Of a stretch of 64,000 nucleotides of DNA, positions 42,724 through 52,514 are shown piece after piece (the stretch's first letter is position 1; each line of letters starts with the position of its first letter). The DNA lies in contig CAZUAH010000005.1 in the NCBI GenBank assembly GCA_964617665.1, positions 13,500 through 77,499 of the forward strand. The letters are read 5' to 3'. The translations under genes and the position numbers were made by a program. The DNA comes from JADHUC01 sp964617665. GTDB taxonomy: Bacteria > Planctomycetota > Planctomycetia > Pirellulales > Pirellulaceae. Under the pieces are notes generated by a model. It was not told where the DNA came from, made no database searches, and worked only from the letters and a program-made list of their open reading frames with translations.

Positions 42724-45603
42724 GTGTTTACGCGGTTGGGCAATTTCGTATCTGGTCACTGGCTGACGGTCATCGTCGGCTGGGTGTTGGTGGTTGCGCT
42801 TCTGCGCTGGGTGTCCCCGGCTTGGGACGATGTTACACGTGATGGCGATCTGGCCTATCTGCCCGATGGGATGCCCAGCGTTGTCGGCGAACAGTTGTTG
42901 ACGGATGCTTTTCCGCACACACGCGCCAAAAGCCAAATCGCCTTCTTCGTCGCCCGGGATGACCGGAATTTCGACCAGGACGACCAAGCTGTAGCTGACG
43001 ACTTGGCACGGCGTCTCAAGAACCTGCATGGCGTTGCCGCGTTGTCGAAAGGAGACCGACTGGCGGAGGAAGCAGAAGGGCTTCGCATCCAAGGCGACAC
43101 GGACGAGTCCGAATCGACGCGCAAGCGTTCGGAAGCGGCTTTCGTGAAAGCGAAAGACGCATTGGACGAGGCCGTTTGGCTCGACGAGAAACTTGCAGAA
43201 CACTGGGAAGAGAAGCAAGGGGCGGCGGACGAGAAGACTCATGATCTCCAACCGCCCGCACGACTGGCCGCGGCCTATCACAATCGGTCCTTGGCAAACC
43301 AGCGTCTTGGTGAGGAGGAGGATGCGGCCACAGATCGCCAGATCGCGATCGATTGGGATCCGTCGCTGGCAGGCCACGAGGGTGAACTGGTGCCGGAACA
43401 CGGCGCCGAGTTGCCTATTCTGGATGTGTGGACTTGGCGTGACGAGCTTTTCGGCAAGAAGCTGATTACAAAACGAGCTCGGCTAGTCGTCGTCCAATTG
43501 TCAAACGAGTTCATGGCGACGGACAACATCCGCGTCTTGGACTACTTGGAAGCGGAGTTGGAAACACTGCGTCAGAGCATCCCAGAACGGCTACGCGAAG
43601 AACTGGAATTGGGCTTTTCGGGATCGGCTGCTGTTGGCGGCGATATGCTCCGGGCGGCCAAAGAGAGCATCAAGAACACAGAGTTGTTCACCGTCGTGCT
43701 CGTTGTTCTGATACTCGGGCTGGTCTACCGTTCGCCGCTGTTGGTCGCGATGCCACTGGTAACGATCACCGCTTCGCTGGTCGTAGCCACGTGCGTTGTC
43801 GCATTGCTGACTCAAGTCGGCCAGTTGCCCGGTTTCGAGTGGTGGAATTTCAAAGTCTTCACGACCACAAGGATCTTCATCGTAGTTATCCTCTTCGGCG
43901 CTGGGACAGATTATTTCCTGTTCCTCGCATCGCGATACAAGGAGGAGTTGGAACGCGGATACGAATGTGCCGAGGCTGTGGCTAGGGCGTTGGCAGGTGT
44001 TGGCGACGCTCTTGCCGCCAGCGCGCTGACGACGATCGTGGGACTTGGCACCATGTTCTTTGCCGATTTCGGCAAGTTCACGAACAGCGGTCCAGCGATT
44101 GGGCTGTGCCTTATGGTCACGCTGGCTGCCTGTATCACACTTGCACCGGCACTGCTACGGGCCTTCGGTAGGGCCGTTTTCTGGCCATTCGGTATGCCGC
44201 AACGGCGTGCTGAGAGCAACGAATCCTCGAATAAAACGTTGGACGCCGGGGCACCTCGGTTCCGTTGGTTGTGGGAGAAGGTAGCGGGCCTGATTGTCGC
44301 GCGTCCGGGGTTGATACTCGTTTGCAGTGTCGTGGTACTCCTTCCGCTGGCCGGTCACGGCTTTTGGAGCGGTGACAACGTAACCTACGACTTCTTTCGG
44401 CAGCTACCGCGAGAGCGACCCAGCCGCTGGGGCGGCGAGGTGATGAGCCAGCATTTTCAGGTGGGCGAAAGTGGTCCGCTGACGGTGGTGGCATATTTGC
44501 CCGATGCAGCACTGGATGCGAAGGAGAACCACGAACAGATTGGAGTCTTGGCCGAGAAATTGTACGTCGACGGCGTGAAGGCGGTGCGCAGTATCACGGA
44601 TCCGTTGGGCGAATTTCCGCCGGACAAGGAAGACGGGCCGTCCAGCAAGCGAGAGTGGCCGGGGCTTTTCAAAAGGTCCGCGTGGCGGAAACGGGTGGCA
44701 AGTTCCCATCCTCGTGTGCAAGAACTCTTTGTGGCCACATATGGACCGTATGCCGGGGAAGTAACGCGTTTTGACTTGATTCTGGAGCATGATCCTTTCT
44801 CGGTAGAAGCCGCCCGCGTTATGAATGACGTCGAGGAGAAGTTGCGAACCATCAGCCAAACCTCCGAATCGGATTGGCATGGCGCTACTTTCGCTTTCAC
44901 AGGAACCACTGCCGGGATTCGCGATCTGAAGCTGGTCACTCAATCTGACAACAAGCGAATTCAGATTCTGGTCGTGTTGGCTGTGTTCGGCGTCCTTCTC
45001 GCGATCTTGCGCCGCCCGCTTGTGTGCCTGTACATGATCGCGACCGTATTGTTCAGCTACTATGTGACCATTGGTGCGACTGAGTGGTTTTTCTCGTGGG
45101 CCTACGGTCCCGATTTTCAGGGATTGGATTGGAAAGTGCCGCTGTTTTTGTTCGTAATCCTTGTCGCCATCGGGCAGGACTACAACGTCTATTTGGCAAC
45201 GCGAGTCTTTGAGGAACAGGAACGCCGAGGACCGTTGGAAGGTCTGCGTTTTGCGGTAATTCGCACGGGCGGAATCATCACCAGTTGCGGCGTGATCATG
45301 GCCGGTACGTTCAGTTCTATGACAAGCGGAACGTGGGGACGGGCGATACCAGAGTGGGTTCCGCTGGCATCGACGATCTTCGCGACTAATGGTGGCGCGC
45401 TGCCGGCCATCGTGCAACTGGGCTTCGCGCTTTCGCTGGGCGTGATGCTCGATACGTTTATCGTGCGTTCCGTCCTGGTGCCCGCCTTCCTTGCGCTCGT
45501 CAGCCGACGGCAGCCCAACGACAACGATCCCACGCCGACGACGCCCGGATCGACGCCACACACGGATCGCTCGCGAGAGTCCGCGGCGAAGGTTACGTCG
45601 TAA
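42724..45603 (+). CDS. MMPL/RND-family membrane transporter
   Basis: Start taken at a GTG (42724) so that the protein begins FTRLGNFVSGHWLTVIVGWVLVVALLRW, the usual MMPL start; the frame is open to 42565 but the extra 53 residues look non-coding. About 959 residues. The layout is typical: TM1, a large periplasmic loop (about 30-310, with an unusual charged, coiled insertion at about 105-215), TM2-6 with FGAGTDYFLFLASRYKEEL, then a second copy (TM7, loop, TM8-12) with VAIGQDYNVYLATRVFEEQ. The GxxxDY motifs are the proton-relay site of MmpL/RND pumps. It probably exports lipids or hopanoid-type molecules. Single gene, converging with purD. Confidence 0.85.
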   Translation: MFTRLGNFVSGHWLTVIVGWVLVVALLRWVSPAWDDVTRDGDLAYLPDGMPSVVGEQLLTDAFPHTRAKSQIAFFVARDDRNFDQDDQAVADDLARRLKNLHGVAALSKGDRLAEEAEGLRIQGDTDESESTRKRSEAAFVKAKDALDEAVWLDEKLAEHWEEKQGAADEKTHDLQPPARLAAAYHNRSLANQRLGEEEDAATDRQIAIDWDPSLAGHEGELVPEHGAELPILDVWTWRDELFGKKLITKRARLVVVQLSNEFMATDNIRVLDYLEAELETLRQSIPERLREELELGFSGSAAVGGDMLRAAKESIKNTELFTVVLVVLILGLVYRSPLLVAMPLVTITASLVVATCVVALLTQVGQLPGFEWWNFKVFTTTRIFIVVILFGAGTDYFLFLASRYKEELERGYECAEAVARALAGVGDALAASALTTIVGLGTMFFADFGKFTNSGPAIGLCLMVTLAACITLAPALLRAFGRAVFWPFGMPQRRAESNESSNKTLDAGAPRFRWLWEKVAGLIVARPGLILVCSVVVLLPLAGHGFWSGDNVTYDFFRQLPRERPSRWGGEVMSQHFQVGESGPLTVVAYLPDAALDAKENHEQIGVLAEKLYVDGVKAVRSITDPLGEFPPDKEDGPSSKREWPGLFKRSAWRKRVASSHPRVQELFVATYGPYAGEVTRFDLILEHDPFSVEAARVMNDVEEKLRTISQTSESDWHGATFAFTGTTAGIRDLKLVTQSDNKRIQILVVLAVFGVLLAILRRPLVCLYMIATVLFSYYVTIGATEWFFSWAYGPDFQGLDWKVPLFLFVILVAIGQDYNVYLATRVFEEQERRGPLEGLRFAVIRTGGIITSCGVIMAGTFSSMTSGTWGRAIPEWVPLASTIFATNGGALPAIVQLGFALSLGVMLDTFIVRSVLVPAFLALVSRRQPNDNDPTPTTPGSTPHTDRSRESAAKVTS

Positions 45604-45608
45604 GAAGA

Positions 45609-45742
45609 AGCTCTCAGCGGTCAACTTTCAGCGTTTGGAGGAGTCGCGCGTGCGTTTGCCATGCATCCGGCACAGGGGCTGCACCGCCGTCGTTCACATG
45701 CCTTGTCTTACTGACCGCTGATGGCTGACTGCTGTTAGCTTT
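45609..45742. repeat. Inverted repeat around the MMPL/purD convergence
   Basis: AGCTCTCAGCGGTCAACTTTCAGC (from 45609) faces a mirror copy ending at 45742 (GCTGATGGCTGACTGCTGTTAGCTT), with roughly 80% agreement. A shorter single relative, GGCTGACGGCTGAAAGCTC, lies at about 52482-52497 between the cytochrome and DUF1501 genes. No T-rich terminator is evident between the converging genes. Confidence 0.45.
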
Positions 45743-45746
45743 CTCT

Positions 45747-47036
45747 TTACTGCAACGCCTTGTCCGAAATGTCCTTTCGGCACCAGCCTCCCTGCCAGCG
45801 GATGCATTTGACGGCCGTGTACGCTTGCAGTTTCGCTGCGGCGATCGATTCTCCCAGTGCGGTAACGCCCAACACGCGGCCGCCGTTGGTCACGACCTCG
45901 TCGCCGGACATCGTGGTACCGGCGTGGAAGACTTTCACATCCGGCAATGCGTCGGCCTCGGCCAAGCCGCGAATTGGTTTGCCTTTCTCGTAGCTTCCAG
46001 GATAGCCTTCACTGGCCATCACAACGCACACGGCCGGACGCGGATCCCAGTCGATTCCATCGAGTTCTTCCAGGCGGTCATCCACAGCCGCGTCCAAGAT
46101 GTCAACCAAGTCCGTCTTCAGTCGCATCAACAACGGCTGGCACTCGGGATCGCCGAAGCGGACGTTGTATTCCAGAACTTTTGGGCCTTGATTCGTGATC
46201 ATCAGCCCGGCGTACAAGACACCCTTGAACGGCGTGCGTCCGCGCTTGAGCGCGTGTACCGTCGGTACCAGTACGTGCTCTTCGATCCACTGCAACATCT
46301 CGCCGTCCACCAATGGCGCCGGGCAGTAAGCGCCCATTCCGCCAGTGTTGGGCCCCGTATCGCCGTCGTGTGCGGGCTTATGATCTTGAGCTGGAGGCAG
46401 CGTGAGGATCGTTCGGCCGTCGGTGATGGCCAGCACGCTCGCCTCTTGCCCGTCCAGTCGCTCTTCGATGACCATCGAGTCGCCCGCGTCGCCAAATTCG
46501 CGTTGCCGAGCGACTCGGTCGATAGCATCCAGAACTTCTTGTCGTTTCTGGCAAACGATGACGCCCTTACCCGCCGCAAGCCCGTCCGCTTTCACGACCA
46601 GCGGAACGTCCTCATCATCGTCGGTATAGCGGTCCATGACGAATCGCGTCGCGCTTTCGGCATCCTGAAAGACGTGATAGTCGGCTGTGGGCACATCCGC
46701 ATTCCGCAAGAGATTCTTGCAAAATACCTTACTGCCCTCCAGTTGAGCGGCAGGCCCTGCTGGTCCGAATACTCGCAGTTTGGCTTCGTTGAAGGCATCT
46801 ACAATCCCGGCGGCCAACGGGGCCTCGGGGCCGACCACCGTCAACTCCACGCTGTTGGAACGGGCGAAGTCAATCAGTTTGCCGAAATCCGTAGTCGCGA
46901 TGTCCACATTCTCGGCGTCCAACGCAGTTCCCGCATTGCCAGGAGCAACAAACAGTCGCTCAACACGCGAACTCTGAGCGATTTTCCAGGCCAAAGCATG
47001 CTCACGACCACCGTTTCCGACGACTAGTACGTTCAT
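45747..47036 (-). CDS. purD: Phosphoribosylamine--glycine ligase (GARS)
   Basis: 429 residues, normal length, with AAGGAGG upstream. Second step of purine synthesis: ATP-dependent joining of glycine to 5-phosphoribosylamine in the cytoplasm. The N-domain opens MNVLVVGNGGREHALAWKI, followed by LFVAPGNAGTA and VGPEAPLAAGIVDAF. The ATP-grasp core has VVKADGLAAGKGV, SVLAITDGRTILTLPPAQDHK and GPNTGGMGAYCPAP. The PurD signature is LEYNVRFGDPECQPLL. The C-domain has VVMASEGYPGSYEKG and VTNGGRVLGVTALG. All key motifs are intact. It stands alone; not in a purine operon here. Confidence 0.98.
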   Translation of the reverse strand: MNVLVVGNGGREHALAWKIAQSSRVERLFVAPGNAGTALDAENVDIATTDFGKLIDFARSNSVELTVVGPEAPLAAGIVDAFNEAKLRVFGPAGPAAQLEGSKVFCKNLLRNADVPTADYHVFQDAESATRFVMDRYTDDDEDVPLVVKADGLAAGKGVIVCQKRQEVLDAIDRVARQREFGDAGDSMVIEERLDGQEASVLAITDGRTILTLPPAQDHKPAHDGDTGPNTGGMGAYCPAPLVDGEMLQWIEEHVLVPTVHALKRGRTPFKGVLYAGLMITNQGPKVLEYNVRFGDPECQPLLMRLKTDLVDILDAAVDDRLEELDGIDWDPRPAVCVVMASEGYPGSYEKGKPIRGLAEADALPDVKVFHAGTTMSGDEVVTNGGRVLGVTALGESIAAAKLQAYTAVKCIRWQGGWCRKDISDKALQ

Positions 47037-47292
47037 CTGGGGGATATCCTCCTTGGAAATCCTTGGGTTCTTGGAGTCCGCCGAAAAAGCGCAGTTAGAC
47101 CAACGCCTGTTTCAACGGTCTGATGATGGAAGTCCGAACGCGATCCGGCTGATTCTAAGAAGCCGTGGGCCTTCCGTGAAGCCGCCGGATGCTGGGCAGT
47201 CGCACAATTGCACGCGAAAGCTGACAGCGGTAAACTCGCATGCATCAAAAGACACTTATATGTCTTGCGTGGACAGGAAATGCGGCTCCTAA

Positions 47293-47355
47293 GTGGGCCA
47301 CGTATCCAACGTGCCTTTTGGACGCAAGTCGGGGCATGACCGGAAACTGCCCCAC
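47293..47355. repeat. GTGG...CCAC inverted element overlapping a false start
   Basis: The left part is GTGG then CACGT/ACGTG around ATCCA (47293-47315). The right part is GGGGCA/TGCCCC then CCAC (to 47355). Related to 13462-13508, sharing TCCAACGTGC. Its first GTG is in frame with the large cytochrome gene and makes an artefactual N-terminus (GHVSNVPFG). The rest of the 355-base gap 47037-47391 shows nothing recognisable. Confidence 0.65.
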
Positions 47356-47391
47356 GAATACACCTCTGTTCGCTTAACAGGGAGACACTTG

Positions 47392-50300
47392 ATGGTGAAG
47401 CGGCAGACCTTTCTTGTAGTGAGCCTCCTGCTTACAGCCACTGCGGCTCGCGCCGAGCCTGAAACGCGTGTCAGCTACTACAACCAGATCCGGCCCATTT
47501 TCCAGGCCCACTGCCAAGGCTGCCACCAACCTGCAAAGGCCAACGGCGAGTACGTCATGACGACGTATGCCCGGTTGGTGGCGGGGGGCGAAAGCGAATT
47601 GGCGGCGATCCAGCCTGGCGAACCAAATGACAGTTATCTGGCCGAGTTGATCACTCCCTCGGATGGCGAGGCGGAGATGCCTCAGGGCAAGAAGCCGCTA
47701 TCCGAGTCCGAGATTCAGTTGATCCGTCAGTGGATTGCTCAAGGCGCTGCGGACGATACCCCAGACAACGCACGTCAGCGTTACGACATGGACCATCCGC
47801 CGGTATACACGCGTCCGCCGGTGGTCACATCATTAGACTACTCGCCCGATGGCAAATTGCTCGCCGTGGCCGGCTTTCACGAGGTGCTCCTGCACGAGGC
47901 GGACGGATCGGAGTTGGTTGCCCGACTGGTCGGCATGTCCGAACGGATCGAATCGGTACGGTTCTCGCGGGACGGACGGCGATTGGCCGTCACCGGGGGA
48001 TTGCCCGGACGCATGGGCGAGATCCAGGTTTGGGACGTCGCGGAACGAGAGTTACTGCTATCTGTGCCCGTCACCTTCGATACCGTTTATGGCGGAAGTT
48101 GGTCGCCCGATGGAAAACTGATCGCCTTTGGCTGCGTGGATAACACTCTCCGCGCTATCGACTCCGAAACGGGCGAGCAGGTATTGTACCAAGGCGCTCA
48201 CGACGACTGGGTTCGCGACACCGTTTTCTCGAAAGACGGAAAGCACCTGATGTCCGTCGGGCGTGACATGACGACCAAACTGACCGAAGTGTCGACCGAG
48301 CGGTTCGTTGATAACATCACATCCATCACGCCCGGTGCGTTGAAAGGCGGAATCGCATCAGTGGCTCGTCACCCCGAGCGGGACGAGATCGTTCTGGGCA
48401 GCTCGGACGGCGTGCCGAAAGTCTATCGCGTGTTTCGCCAGACGAACCGCGTGATTGGTGACGACGCAAATTTGATCCGTCGCCTGCCCGCTATGAAAGG
48501 CCGCGTGTTCGGCGTTGCGATCAGCCGGGACGGAAAGCGTATTGCCGCCGTGAGCAGCTTGGACGGATCTGGCGAAGTCAATGTTTACGGCTACGAATTC
48601 GAAACGTCCCTGCCCGACAATATCAAAAAGATCCTTGCAAAACGTGTTGCCCAGTGGAATCCCGCCGAGCGAACCGCGGTCGAGAAGTACTGGGGCGACG
48701 GCGTCGAGTTGGTCGCCAAGACAACCATTCCAGAATCGGGCGTCTTCGCCGTCGCCTTTCATCCAGACGGAAAGACGCTTGCCACCGCTGGAGCGGATGG
48801 CGTAGTGCGACTCGTGAACGCGGAAACGGGTTCGGTTGTCAAGCGGTTTGAGCCCGCTCCGATTTCGGGCGAATCCGCGGACGTGAGCGAACTGACGGTT
48901 GCAGGCGCTGACGATGGTTTCGAAACGTCGAGTACACCCGAGTCGCTCCCAGGTGGGACGAAAATCGTCGCGATTGAAGCCCAGCCAGAATCCATCCGGC
49001 TCACAAACCGCTTCGACTACGTTCAACTGTTGGCGATGGGGCGAACCGAATCGGGCAGCCTGGTCGACATCACCCGGGTGGTAGAGATCGAGTCGACACA
49101 GGCCGTCGTCGACGTCTCACGCACTGGCCACATTCGTGCGCTGGCTGACGGCAAAGCCGAGTTGACACTGCGTATCGGAACCCTTGCCGCGAGAATACCC
49201 CTGGACGTGAGCGGTATGAATGCCGATTACCAAGCGCACTACATATGCGATGTGAACCCCGTGCTAACTCGGCTGGGCTGCAACCAAGGGGCCTGCCACG
49301 GCGCGGCGAAGGGCAAGAACGGATTCAAGCTCTCTTTGCGTGGCTATGACGCATTGTTCGATGTTCGAGCCTTAACCGACGATTTGGCATCGCGTCGTGT
49401 GAACGTGGCCTCGCCGGACGATAGTCTGATGCTTCTTAAGGCCACCGGTAGCGTCCCGCACGTCGGCGGGCAGCTAATCCGCCCCGGCACGCCGTACTAC
49501 GAGACTGTCCGAAACTGGATTGCCGGTGGCGCGAAACTTGATCTCACTACGCCGCGCGTGACGGGAATCGAGATTCAACCAGAGAATCCGGTTGTCCAGC
49601 AGATTGGTTCGCGCCAACAGGCCCGCGTGCTCGCCACTTACTCTGATGGGCGCAATCGTGACGTCACGCGAGAAGCGTTCCTAGAAAGCGGCAATACGGA
49701 GGTTGCCAAAGCGGACGAATCGGGACTGATGAGGGCGATCCGACGCGGCGAAGCACCCATCCTCGCCCGCTATGAAGGCGCGTATGCTGCGGCGACACTG
49801 ACCGTGATGGGGGGCCGTACTGGCTTTGTGTGGAGTCAACCACCAGCGAACAATCGTATCGACGAACTCGCGGCTGCCAAATGGAAACGACTGAAGATCC
49901 TACCTTCCGACCTGTGCAGCGACGCTGAGTTTGTCCGCCGAGTCTACCTGGATCTTACCGGCCTGCCACCGACGGCACCCGAAGTACGCACCTTCCTGCA
50001 AGACGGGCGCGATACACGAGTCAAGCGTGACGAGTTAGTGGATCGGCTGGTCGGCAGCGACGAGTATATAGTGCACTGGAGCAATCGTTGGGCGGATCTC
50101 CTGCAGGTGAATCGAAAGTTCCTTGGGGCGGAAGGGGCCGCCACTTTCAAGAAATGGATACGGGAGCAAGTTGCGTCGAATACCCCTTACGACGAATTCG
50201 TGCGGGAGATCCTCACCGCCAACGGTTCGAATCGCGAGAATCCTGCTGCGTCCTATTTCAAAGTCCTGCGCACACCAGAAGCCACCATGGAAAACACAAC

Positions 50301-52476
50301 GCATCTGTTTCTGGGGGTGCGATTCAACTGTAACAAGTGTCACGACCATCCGTTCGAACGTTGGACGCAGGATCAGTACTACCAGACCGCTGCTTACTTC
50401 GCACGGGTCGGATTGAAACGCGATCCGGCCAGCGAAAAACGCAACATCGGCGGTACGGCGGTCGAGGGCGCAAAGCCGCTGTACGAAATCGTCTTCGAAA
50501 AGAACGAAGGCGAAGTGATTCACGACCGCACCAAAGAGGTGGCCGCTCCCGAGTTTCCCTATTCGTGCGACTACCAGAGCCCGGAAGATGCGCCACGGCG
50601 TGAGCGACTGGCCGCCTGGCTCACATCCGCCGACAATCAGTACTTTGCCCGAAGCTACGTGAACCGGCTTTGGGGATACTTGTTCGGAGTGGGCATCATC
50701 GAACCGATCGACGACATTCGCGCCGGAAATCCGCCGAGCAATCCAGAGTTGCTTGAGTATCTAACCGAGGAGTTCATCGGAAGTGGCTTCGACGTGCAAC
50801 ACGTACTCCGCCTTATCTGCAGTTCGCGGACGTATCAGTTATCGGTCAAGACTGTTCCATGGAACGAAGACGATACAACCAACTACTCTCACGCTATGGC
50901 ACGGCGACTGCCCGCCGAGGTACTATTCGACGCGTTGCATCGCGCCGTTGGCTCAAAGTCAAAGTTCCCCGGCGTTCCACAGGGCACTCGCGCGGCGGCA
51001 CTGCCCGATTCGGGCGTGAAATTGGCGAGCGGCTTCTTGGCGACATTGGGACGGCCGCCGCGGGAAAGCGCTTGCGAGTGCGATCGTTCGAACGATCTGC
51101 AGTTAGGCCCGGTGATGGCCTTGGTCAGCGGCCCGACACTCAGTGGCGCCATCGCCGATCCGAACAACGAATTGGCGAAACTGGTGGCTCACGAACAGGA
51201 CGACGGCAGACTGATCGACGAGCTTTTCATGCGCATCCTGAATCGACATGCAACCGACTCTGAAACGCAAGCAGTGCTGAATGCCGTCCAACAGATCGAA
51301 AGCGACCATGAGCAGCTTCGTTCGGCAGTCAGCGAACGAGAAGCTCGCGTGGCGTCGTTGCGTCCGCAACTGGAGAAGGAGCGGGAAACGGGGATCGCCG
51401 GGGCCGAAGAGGCGTTGGCCGAGTACGAGAAAGAGCTCGCCCCAAAACGAGCAGAGCAAGAACGCCAGAAGGCCGAACGCACGGACAAGCTGAAGCAAGA
51501 TGTCCGCGACTATGAAGCCACACTCACGGCCAAATTGGCCGAGTGGGAAGAGGAACAACGCAAGAATGCGGTTCACTGGAACGCGTTGGACCCGCGTGAG
51601 TTGACCGCTACGGGCGGAACGAAGCTGGCCAAAGAAGAAGACCTGTCCGTCATTGCCACAGGCGACAATGGCCAAGTCGACTACACATTCGTTGCCGAGA
51701 CGGGGCATTCAGCGCTCACGGCCGTTCGACTTGAATTATTGGCGGACGATCGCTTGCCGGGCAAAGGTCCCGGTCGGGCCAGCAATGGTAACATCGTGCT
51801 GACCGAATTCGAGTTGACGGCGGCTCCAAAGGACAATCCGCAAGGTGCCAAGAAGATCAAATTGGAGAGACCACTGGCCGACTTCAGTCAGGATAACTAC
51901 GGCGCAAACACGGCAATTGACGAAAAGACGCCGGACTTGAACAACGGCTGGGCGATATCACCCAAGACGGGCGTTACCCATTGGGCAACGTTCCAGATCG
52001 CCGAAGAATCTCGACTGAATGAACCGTCGGTGCTCACCTTCAAGCTGGTCCAGCGATACCGCGACAAGATGCACTCGATCGGTCGCTTCCGCATTTCGGT
52101 AACGACAGCCGAGCAATCGGTGGGCCTCAGCCTGCCACAGAAGCTCACGGACATTCTAGCGACCACAGCGGACAAGAGGACCGTAGAGCAGCAAGACGAA
52201 CTGATGAAATTCTACCGCGATCGGGACGACGAGTTGAGCAAGAGAGTCGCCGCTGTGCAGGAAAGCGAAAAGCCACTGCCGGCCGATCCGAGATTTGAGC
52301 AATTGAAGAAAGAACTAGAATACGGGAAACGTCCCATACCCGAGGACGCGCAGTTGGTTGCGTTGCGACGCGATCTTGAGCAGAGTAGAAAACAACTCGA
52401 AAATCGCCGACTGACGGCAGTTCAGGACCTCGCCTGGGCGCTGATCAACAGCCCGGCGTTTCTATTCAATCACTAG
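47392..52476 (+). CDS. Planctomycete cytochrome c / WD40 / Ig-like / DUF1549 / DUF1553 multidomain protein
   Basis: 1694 residues from the ATG at 47392, with GGAG 7 bases upstream; this start exposes the signal peptide (MVKRQTFLVVSLLLTATAARA). In order: a PSCyt1-type cytochrome with C-Q-G-C-H near residue 38; a WD40-like propeller (about 130-490); Ig-like (Big2) segments; a second cytochrome-like motif C-N-Q-G-A-C-H near 630; another Big2 segment; DUF1549 (about 820-1030) with C-N-K-C-H near 980; and DUF1553. DUF1553 is interrupted by about 330 residues: a Glu/Arg-rich coiled coil (about 1300-1400), a discoidin-like segment and a second coil. The usual end ALINSPAFLFNH is then reached. Exported multi-haem protein, paired with the DUF1501 gene 38 bases downstream, as is standard for the family. 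Confidence 0.92.
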   Translation: MVKRQTFLVVSLLLTATAARAEPETRVSYYNQIRPIFQAHCQGCHQPAKANGEYVMTTYARLVAGGESELAAIQPGEPNDSYLAELITPSDGEAEMPQGKKPLSESEIQLIRQWIAQGAADDTPDNARQRYDMDHPPVYTRPPVVTSLDYSPDGKLLAVAGFHEVLLHEADGSELVARLVGMSERIESVRFSRDGRRLAVTGGLPGRMGEIQVWDVAERELLLSVPVTFDTVYGGSWSPDGKLIAFGCVDNTLRAIDSETGEQVLYQGAHDDWVRDTVFSKDGKHLMSVGRDMTTKLTEVSTERFVDNITSITPGALKGGIASVARHPERDEIVLGSSDGVPKVYRVFRQTNRVIGDDANLIRRLPAMKGRVFGVAISRDGKRIAAVSSLDGSGEVNVYGYEFETSLPDNIKKILAKRVAQWNPAERTAVEKYWGDGVELVAKTTIPESGVFAVAFHPDGKTLATAGADGVVRLVNAETGSVVKRFEPAPISGESADVSELTVAGADDGFETSSTPESLPGGTKIVAIEAQPESIRLTNRFDYVQLLAMGRTESGSLVDITRVVEIESTQAVVDVSRTGHIRALADGKAELTLRIGTLAARIPLDVSGMNADYQAHYICDVNPVLTRLGCNQGACHGAAKGKNGFKLSLRGYDALFDVRALTDDLASRRVNVASPDDSLMLLKATGSVPHVGGQLIRPGTPYYETVRNWIAGGAKLDLTTPRVTGIEIQPENPVVQQIGSRQQARVLATYSDGRNRDVTREAFLESGNTEVAKADESGLMRAIRRGEAPILARYEGAYAAATLTVMGGRTGFVWSQPPANNRIDELAAAKWKRLKILPSDLCSDAEFVRRVYLDLTGLPPTAPEVRTFLQDGRDTRVKRDELVDRLVGSDEYIVHWSNRWADLLQVNRKFLGAEGAATFKKWIREQVASNTPYDEFVREILTANGSNRENPAASYFKVLRTPEATMENTTHLFLGVRFNCNKCHDHPFERWTQDQYYQTAAYFARVGLKRDPASEKRNIGGTAVEGAKPLYEIVFEKNEGEVIHDRTKEVAAPEFPYSCDYQSPEDAPRRERLAAWLTSADNQYFARSYVNRLWGYLFGVGIIEPIDDIRAGNPPSNPELLEYLTEEFIGSGFDVQHVLRLICSSRTYQLSVKTVPWNEDDTTNYSHAMARRLPAEVLFDALHRAVGSKSKFPGVPQGTRAAALPDSGVKLASGFLATLGRPPRESACECDRSNDLQLGPVMALVSGPTLSGAIADPNNELAKLVAHEQDDGRLIDELFMRILNRHATDSETQAVLNAVQQIESDHEQLRSAVSEREARVASLRPQLEKERETGIAGAEEALAEYEKELAPKRAEQERQKAERTDKLKQDVRDYEATLTAKLAEWEEEQRKNAVHWNALDPRELTATGGTKLAKEEDLSVIATGDNGQVDYTFVAETGHSALTAVRLELLADDRLPGKGPGRASNGNIVLTEFELTAAPKDNPQGAKKIKLERPLADFSQDNYGANTAIDEKTPDLNNGWAISPKTGVTHWATFQIAEESRLNEPSVLTFKLVQRYRDKMHSIGRFRISVTTAEQSVGLSLPQKLTDILATTADKRTVEQQDELMKFYRDRDDELSKRVAAVQESEKPLPADPRFEQLKKELEYGKRPIPEDAQLVALRRDLEQSRKQLENRRLTAVQDLAWALINSPAFLFNH

Positions 52477-52514
52477 AAGGCTGACGGCTGAAAGCTCAAA
52501 TAGGGAGACTCGAT

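Noticed and set aside
44404..45624. 406-residue minus-strand open frame under the MMPL gene
   Set aside because: Composition (Arg, His, Gln) and lack of motifs mark it as a shadow of the transporter gene, which has clear transmembrane segments and proton-relay motifs.
45825..47027. 400-residue plus-strand open frame opposite purD
   Set aside because: purD on the other strand is unmistakable and complete; this frame shows no family pattern.
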